Below are positions 59,200-64,000 of a stretch of DNA of 64,000 bases, piece after piece. Within the stretch, counting starts at the first letter, position 1. Every line of letters begins with the position of its first letter. This DNA is from Segatella baroniae DSM 16972 = JCM 13447. Lineage in GTDB: Bacteria; Bacteroidota; Bacteroidia; Bacteroidales; Bacteroidaceae. The notes beneath the pieces were generated by a model that made no database searches, had not been told where the DNA came from, and worked only from the letters and a program-made list of their open reading frames with translations. The DNA is taken from assembly GCF_000426585.1 (NCBI RefSeq), contig NZ_AUFQ01000004.1, positions 124,001-188,000 on the forward strand, written 5' to 3'. Both the position numbers and the translations under genes were made by a program.

Positions 59200-59841
59200 C
59201 TACAAATGGATTGGGGATGGGGCCGCGGCTTCCATCCGAATGAGGTAATCACACACCGTCGCCACCATGGGTTCGTCGCTCACAACGACCACGGCCTGGC
59301 CGTTGCGCTTCATCCGCGACAGCAGCGAAGCCAGCTGCGCGGCGTCGACGCCGGTCAGTCGGTCGATGAGCACATAAGGCTTGCGCAGCAAGAGGGCCAC
59401 CAGCAGCATGACGAGTTGCAACGTGGCGAACGGCGTTTCGTCCATTCGGCGCGACAACAGCGCGGCGTCGAGGCCCAACTGCTTGAGCTCATGCACCACC
59501 TGCTTGGTGCCGGCGTCGGCCGAGCGGTTCGCCTTCAGGTCGAGCAAGGTCGACACAAGGTCGCCCACGGTTTCATAAAAGGGTTCCAACCGCTGCGGCA
59601 CATAGGCCATGCGGCGGCGGAAATAGGGAGCCGAAAGGGGCGTGAGCAGGTCGCCGTCCATGCTGATGAAACCGCTCTCCAAAGGTTCCAGCCCCATCAA
59701 CACGCGCAGCAGCAACGTCGCCGCCCCCCTGTCGACGTCGGCCAGGCACACGGCCTCTCCCCCGTCGACGGCAAACGAATGGTCGACCGTCAGCACAGGC
59801 CGCCCATCCCGATGATATATGGGGTCTTTGATTTCGAGCAT
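59200..59841 (-). CDS. Degenerate ABC ATPase partner of FetB-like permease
   Basis: A 213-residue protein aligned over its whole length with FetA/YbbL-type ABC ATPases. The motifs are gone: the P-loop position reads LADVDRGAATLLLR without GKS/T, the signature region reads DETPFATLQ, and the Walker B reads PYVLIDRLTGVD without the catalytic Glu. The fold landmarks (AYVPQRLEPF for the Q-loop, VVVVSDEPM for the H-loop) are still recognisable. It seems to be a retained pseudo-ATPase rather than decay, because the frame is intact. Confidence 0.75.
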   Translation of the reverse strand: MLEIKDPIYHRDGRPVLTVDHSFAVDGGEAVCLADVDRGAATLLLRVLMGLEPLESGFISMDGDLLTPLSAPYFRRRMAYVPQRLEPFYETVGDLVSTLLDLKANRSADAGTKQVVHELKQLGLDAALLSRRMDETPFATLQLVMLLVALLLRKPYVLIDRLTGVDAAQLASLLSRMKRNGQAVVVVSDEPMVATVCDYLIRMEAAAPSPIHL

Positions 59842-59959
59842 TCCACAAGTCACATTCAACCTTCAATCCACTGGCTACAAGCATGTTGCGCCCTCGCCAG
59901 CCAGCCGTTGCCCGGCCATCGCCGCCGTTTTCCAGCGCCATCGCAGTCTTTCCATGTTC

Positions 59960-60080
59960 CCGACGCAGCCCTTTTGCGCTGCAAAAGGACAGCGATCTGC
60001 GGCTGAAAGGGCTGCTTTTACAAGCCAAAAGGACAGCTTTCAGAAAGCAAAAGGACAGCGATGGAAAAGCCATCGGCCAA
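59960..60080. repeat. Dispersed intergenic repeat, copy B
   Basis: Contains three AAAAGGACAGC units and GCTGCTTTTACAA plus GAAAAGCCATC, parts shared with the stretch at 10,965-11,100. The region 59,842-60,220 has no gene. Confidence 0.5.
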
Positions 60081-60220
60081 CGATGTTTCCATCACTGCAA
60101 AGATATAGCTTTTTTATCAGTAATGTTGGGGGATGACATAATTAAGGTTTCTCCGCTTTTCAGTTTTGTTTTTTTTAACGTATCGCGCCGCCATTGCTCC
60201 GCGAAAAGCCGACGGACGTG

Positions 60221-60252
60221 TTGCCCGACTTGCGGGAAATGCGTATTTTTGC
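60221..60252 (+). promoter_or_regulatory. Promoter of Fic gene (duplicated element)
   Basis: TTGCCCGACTTGCGGGAAATGCG is followed directly by TATTTTTG, the -7 box, with GTTG 20 nt before it. The same 32 bp recur with one difference at 61,487, upstream of the agmatine deiminase gene. Confidence 0.55.
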
Positions 60253-60328
60253 AAAATATCGCAACACCGATGGATGTTCACCAGCTTCCATGCTTCGAGC
60301 AAAGCGATCCGTAATATTCGTTTACGAT

Positions 60329-61480
60329 ATGACAAACATCAATGAATTTGACGAATATTTCCGTCAAGGGGAACCCGACAAGGGGAAGAAGGCATACGTA
60401 TGGGCCACAGCCATAGGCTTGCAGGCCGTGGACGGGCTGGAGCCCTCCACCTATCTGCGCGAGACCGCCAAGCGGAACATAGAAGGAGAGATAGGGCTGG
60501 ATGAAGCGCAAAAGCTCATCCGGTCGTACTATGAGGGCAAAACGGACCGGACTTCCAATCATGACGATACGGAAGAAGCCGACCGTGTTGCGGCAAACAT
60601 CGCAAAGATACTTTCCGCCAACACGCTTGCTTTCAACGCAAACGGCTTCATTTCCTTGCACCGACGTATCTTCGATGGCGTCTTTAAGTTTGCCGGGAAG
60701 ATTCGCGACTATGACATCACCAAGAAAGAATGGGTATTGCGAGGCGACACCGTGAACTACCTGAACTGGGAAGACCTGAGAAGGGCGTTGGATTACGACA
60801 TCGAACAAGAACGAAACTTCAGCTATGTGGGATTGACGGAAAACGAAATCATCTCCCATCTCACGAAATTTGTCTCCGGACTCTGGCAGATTCATCCTTT
60901 TGGCGAGGGCAACACACGCACCACCGCCGTCTTCACCATTCAATATCTTCGTTCCATCGGTTTTAATATCACCAATGATTTGTTTGCCAAACACGCATGG
61001 TATTTCCGAAACGCGCTGGTTCGTGCCAATTACAAGAACGTGGCGCAGCACATAGAATACACACCAATCTATTTGGAACGGTTTTTCCGCAATCTGCTGT
61101 TAGGCGAGCAATGGGAACTCCGCAATCGTCACCTGATCATCCATCCTTCCAAAGAATGGAGCGCACAGGCCAACCACATACATGCCGAGCAGGTTTCGAG
61201 CGAACACCGAACAAGTACCGAACAAGTACCGAACAAGCTGAAAATGGAGAATCCCCATGTTCTCAAACTCATTTCAACGATGGGAGAACGCCAAATGAAA
61301 GTAACGGAAATGATGGAAGCCATGGGAATGAAACATCGTCCTACCTTTCTCGCGAATTATCTCAACCCGGCCATTGACGCAGGAGTCATCGCTTTGTTAT
61401 ACCCCAACAGCCCGCGACATCCACGACAAAGGTATCTGTTGACGCCAAAGGGATTGCTTGTTTTAGCCGGCAATCGGTAG
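60329..61480 (+). CDS. Fic family protein (AMPylase-like)
   Basis: A 383-residue Fic protein. The active loop HPFGEGNTRT (residues 189-198) is complete, with catalytic His and the phosphate-binding Asn/Arg. An N-terminal inhibitory-helix-like segment ETAKRNIEGE (about 45-54) has the EG pair, but Lys where the usual Ser/Thr is, so autoinhibition may be weak or different. The C-terminal part has a winged-helix domain (EMMEAMGMKHRPTFLANYLNPA) typical of the larger Fic proteins. It modifies a target protein with AMP or another nucleotide. It has its own promoter. Confidence 0.88.
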   Translation: MTNINEFDEYFRQGEPDKGKKAYVWATAIGLQAVDGLEPSTYLRETAKRNIEGEIGLDEAQKLIRSYYEGKTDRTSNHDDTEEADRVAANIAKILSANTLAFNANGFISLHRRIFDGVFKFAGKIRDYDITKKEWVLRGDTVNYLNWEDLRRALDYDIEQERNFSYVGLTENEIISHLTKFVSGLWQIHPFGEGNTRTTAVFTIQYLRSIGFNITNDLFAKHAWYFRNALVRANYKNVAQHIEYTPIYLERFFRNLLLGEQWELRNRHLIIHPSKEWSAQANHIHAEQVSSEHRTSTEQVPNKLKMENPHVLKLISTMGERQMKVTEMMEAMGMKHRPTFLANYLNPAIDAGVIALLYPNSPRHPRQRYLLTPKGLLVLAGNR

Positions 61481-61486
61481 AAAGTG

Positions 61487-61518
61487 TTGCCCGCCTTGCG
61501 GGAAATGCGTATTTTTGC
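61487..61518 (+). promoter_or_regulatory. Promoter of agmatine operon (duplicated element)
   Basis: The same 32-bp element as at 60,221 (one base different), ending in the -7 box TATTTTTG (61,510-61,517), 10 nt before the ATG, so the leader is very short. Confidence 0.55.
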
Positions 61519-61527
61519 ACAGAATTG

Positions 61528-62628
61528 ATGGAGAAGAAGCACGATATGACAAGAACAAACGAGCTGGAGGATCGTTCGGCGTTCATCCTGCCGGCAGAGT
61601 GGGAACGGCAAAGTTGCGTCCAACTGACATGGCCGCATGCACAGACCGACTGGCTGCCCTACCTGGAAGAGATAACGACGACATTCATTGAAATGACGGA
61701 TGTCATCACCCGCTATGAGCCTGTGCTGATTGCGGCGCAGGAACCGGAGACGGTGGAAGCGGCGTTGCGCTGGAAATTGAGTGCGGCTCAATGGCAGCGT
61801 GTCCGCATTTGTCCCGTGGAAAGCAACGACACGTGGGCCCGCGACCACGGTGGCATAACGCTCGTGGTGCACGACCGCGACCGACAGACGCGCTGCCGCC
61901 TGCTCGACTTCAGGTTCAACGGCTGGGGCGACAAGTTCGAAGCGGGGAAAGACAATGCCATCACACGCACGCTCCATGCCCAAGGCGCGCTGCGGGGCCA
62001 ATGGGTCGACAAGGACGACTTCGTGCTGGAAGGCGGTTCGATTGAGAGCGACGGCAAGGGAACGGTCTTCACCACCTCCATGTGCCTGCTGGCTCCGCAC
62101 CGCAATCAGCCGCTCACCCGACAACAGATAGAAGAACGGCTGAAGCAGGAGCTGTGCGCGCGCCGCATCGTGTGGCTCGACCATGGCAATCTGGTGGGCG
62201 ACGACACCGACGGGCATATCGACACCATCGTCAGGACGGCTCCGGACGACACCTTATTATATATAGGATGTGACGATTCGCGGGACGAACAGTTTGAAGA
62301 CTTTCAGGCTTTGGAGGCTCAACTCGTGTCGCTGAAAACCGACGGGGGCCTCCCCTATCGCCTGCTGCGGCTGCCCATGCCCGCCGCCATCTACGACGGC
62401 GAGGACCGTCTGCCTGCCACCTACGCCAACTTCGTCGTCATGAACGGGGCCGTCATGGTGCCTACCTATGGGCAACCGGACAACGACCGTGCCGCCATGG
62501 ACGTCATTTCCCAGGCTTTTCCCGCACATGACATCGTCGGCATAGACGCCTCCACCGTCATCCGACAGCACGGTTCGCTCCACTGTCTCACCATGCAATA
62601 CCCGGAGGGAGTGTGGAATGGGAAATGA
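61528..62628 (+). CDS. aguA: Agmatine deiminase
   Basis: A 366-residue enzyme of the guanidino-modifying superfamily that converts agmatine to N-carbamoylputrescine and ammonia. The motifs NDTWARDHGG (substrate Asp), DTDGHIDTIVR (catalytic His) and HGSLHCLTMQ (catalytic Cys) are all present. The next gene encodes the enzyme for the following step, so the pair makes putrescine from agmatine. The ATG at 61,528 is chosen; a TTG just before it is not needed. Confidence 0.93.
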   Translation: MEKKHDMTRTNELEDRSAFILPAEWERQSCVQLTWPHAQTDWLPYLEEITTTFIEMTDVITRYEPVLIAAQEPETVEAALRWKLSAAQWQRVRICPVESNDTWARDHGGITLVVHDRDRQTRCRLLDFRFNGWGDKFEAGKDNAITRTLHAQGALRGQWVDKDDFVLEGGSIESDGKGTVFTTSMCLLAPHRNQPLTRQQIEERLKQELCARRIVWLDHGNLVGDDTDGHIDTIVRTAPDDTLLYIGCDDSRDEQFEDFQALEAQLVSLKTDGGLPYRLLRLPMPAAIYDGEDRLPATYANFVVMNGAVMVPTYGQPDNDRAAMDVISQAFPAHDIVGIDASTVIRQHGSLHCLTMQYPEGVWNGK

Positions 62629-62685
62629 GGAGTGTGGAATGAGGAATGTGAAATGATGTCGAATAGAACACACAACACCCAAATT

Positions 62686-63570
62686 ATGAACAAACTAAAG
62701 ATAGGTTTCTTACAACAACACAACACGGCCGACCGTCAAGACAACATGGTGAGACTGGCCGAAGGCATTGCCGACCTGGCAAAACGGGGCGCACAGCTCG
62801 TCGTTTTGCAGGAATTGCACAACTCACTCTACTTCTGTCAGGTGGAAGATGTAGACAATTTCAACCTGGCCGAACCCATCCCGGGGCCTTCCACCGACTT
62901 CTTCGGCGAACTGGCCCGGCAGTACCATGTGGTCATCGTCACATCGTTGTTCGAGAAGCGTGCGCCGGGCCTCTACCACAACACCGCCGCCGTCATCGAA
63001 GCCGATGGCAGCATTGCCGGCAAATACCGCAAGATGCACATCCCCGACGACCCCGCTTATTACGAGAAGTTCTACTTCACGCCCGGCGACCTGGGCTTCC
63101 GACCCATCGACACCAGCGTGGGGCGGCTGGGCGTGCTCGTCTGCTGGGACCAATGGTACCCCGAAGCAGCCCGCCTCATGGCCCTGCAAGGTGCCCAACT
63201 CCTCATCTATCCCACCGCCATCGGCTACGCCTTGAACGACACGGACGACGAACAGCAACGCCAGCGTGAAGCCTGGACGACCGTGCAGCGCGGGCATGCC
63301 GTGGCCAACGGACTGCCCGTCATCACCGTCAACCGCGTGGGCTTCGAGCCAGACCCCAGCGGACAGACCGAAGGCATTCGGTTCTGGGGCTGCAGTTTTG
63401 TGGCCGGCCCGCAGGGGGAACTGCACTACCAGGCCTCGACCGACGAGGAAGAGAGCGTCATCGTGAGCATAGACCTCGACCATAGCGAAGACGTAAGGCG
63501 CTGGTGGCCCTTCCTTCGCGACCGGCGCATTGACAATTATGACAACATCGTCAAGCGGTTCATCGATTAG
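62686..63570 (+). CDS. aguB: N-carbamoylputrescine amidase
   Basis: A 294-residue nitrilase-fold amidase. Catalytic residues are Glu in VVLQELHNSLYF (about 43), Lys in GKYRKMHIPDD (about 116-118) and Cys in LGVLVCWDQWYPEAARL (about 154). KRGAQLVVLQELHNS and PDDPAYYEKFYF are typical of the N-carbamoylputrescine type. It releases putrescine, CO2 and ammonia. It follows aguA with a short direct repeat (gtgtggaatg) in the 57-nt gap. The start at 62,686 follows the family start MNKLKIGFLQQ. Confidence 0.93.
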   Translation: MNKLKIGFLQQHNTADRQDNMVRLAEGIADLAKRGAQLVVLQELHNSLYFCQVEDVDNFNLAEPIPGPSTDFFGELARQYHVVIVTSLFEKRAPGLYHNTAAVIEADGSIAGKYRKMHIPDDPAYYEKFYFTPGDLGFRPIDTSVGRLGVLVCWDQWYPEAARLMALQGAQLLIYPTAIGYALNDTDDEQQRQREAWTTVQRGHAVANGLPVITVNRVGFEPDPSGQTEGIRFWGCSFVAGPQGELHYQASTDEEESVIVSIDLDHSEDVRRWWPFLRDRRIDNYDNIVKRFID

Positions 63571-63588
63571 ACATGCCAACTTGTCACT

Positions 63589-63628
63589 CCCTATGCCAGT
63601 TCTTTCCCCATGGCATAGGGTTTGTTAT
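63589..63628 (+). terminator. Terminator after aguB
   Basis: CCCTATGCCA (63,589-63,598) pairs with TGGCATAGGG (63,611-63,620); a T-rich stretch follows. Confidence 0.75.
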
Positions 63629-63671
63629 TTTGGGGTGTCGTCGTTTTATGCGGCTACACCTTATTATATAG

Positions 63672-64000
<329 letters not shown>

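Overview
The window is a chromosomal segment of a Bacteroidales bacterium, most likely a Prevotella-like member. The evidence is SusC/SusD pairs, Bacteroidetes-type promoters (TTTG, 19-20 nt, TAnnTTTG), A-rich leaders without Shine-Dalgarno sequences, ECF sigma/anti-sigma/TonB receptor triplets and high-GC host genes. A complete-looking Mu-like transposable siphovirus prophage of about 37 kb (roughly 14,900-52,100) sits between two convergent host transcription units.

Left host flank (1-14,880). The start of a MetE-like methyltransferase gene diverges from an Lrp/AsnC regulator. A five-gene SusC-SusD operon on the minus strand (9,382 to 870) carries three more surface lipoproteins: an HExxH metallohydrolase, a DUF4302 protein and a BACON-like protein. 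A P-loop kinase/CYTH fusion follows. Next come an ECF sigma factor, its membrane anti-sigma-like partner and a TonB-dependent receptor.

Prophage. Arrays of putative transposase sites lie at both ends: ACGAA-type motifs at 14,910, 15,003 and 15,090, and three copies phased by 22-23 bp at 52,040-52,101, in inverted orientation. Inside, an XRE-type repressor faces an early promoter with a palindromic operator. The early operon (16.5-27.7 kb, plus strand) holds small genes, MuA and MuB homologues, a RecA/KaiC-type ATPase, a GemA/gp16-like protein, Gam, a virion morphogenesis protein and a probable tail terminator. The packaging module (terminase small and large, gp36-like, portal, MuF) is inverted on the minus strand (33.4-28.0 kb). 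The plus strand then encodes protease/scaffold, major capsid protein, amidase, a spanin-like pair, tail tube, frameshifted tail chaperones, tape measure, baseplate proteins and fibre. The right end carries a small HTH protein, an adenine methyltransferase and a thymidylate-synthase-like enzyme, in the position where Mu keeps its DNA modification genes.

The most unusual content is RNA-like. Three tRNA-like elements (acceptor-like stem plus a perfect TTCGATT T-arm) sit in early intergenic spaces; two of them precede an identical GTGAGATT-ATG leader. A pseudoknotted non-coding RNA candidate lies at 50,003-50,129, probably read from the minus strand. A second small RNA candidate lies at 27.8 kb. 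The ThyA-like enzyme carries the Asn-to-Asp change typical of dCMP-specific members.

Right host flank (52,100-64,000). Genes are an amidophosphoribosyltransferase-like protein lacking the N-terminal Cys, a PafA-type phosphatase, a MaoC-type hydratase, a zinc-ribbon coiled-coil protein, a NIF3 protein, a secreted nuclease, an ABC-type permease with a motif-less ATPase partner, a Fic protein, the agmatine deiminase/N-carbamoylputrescine amidase pair for putrescine synthesis, and the start of dnaK.
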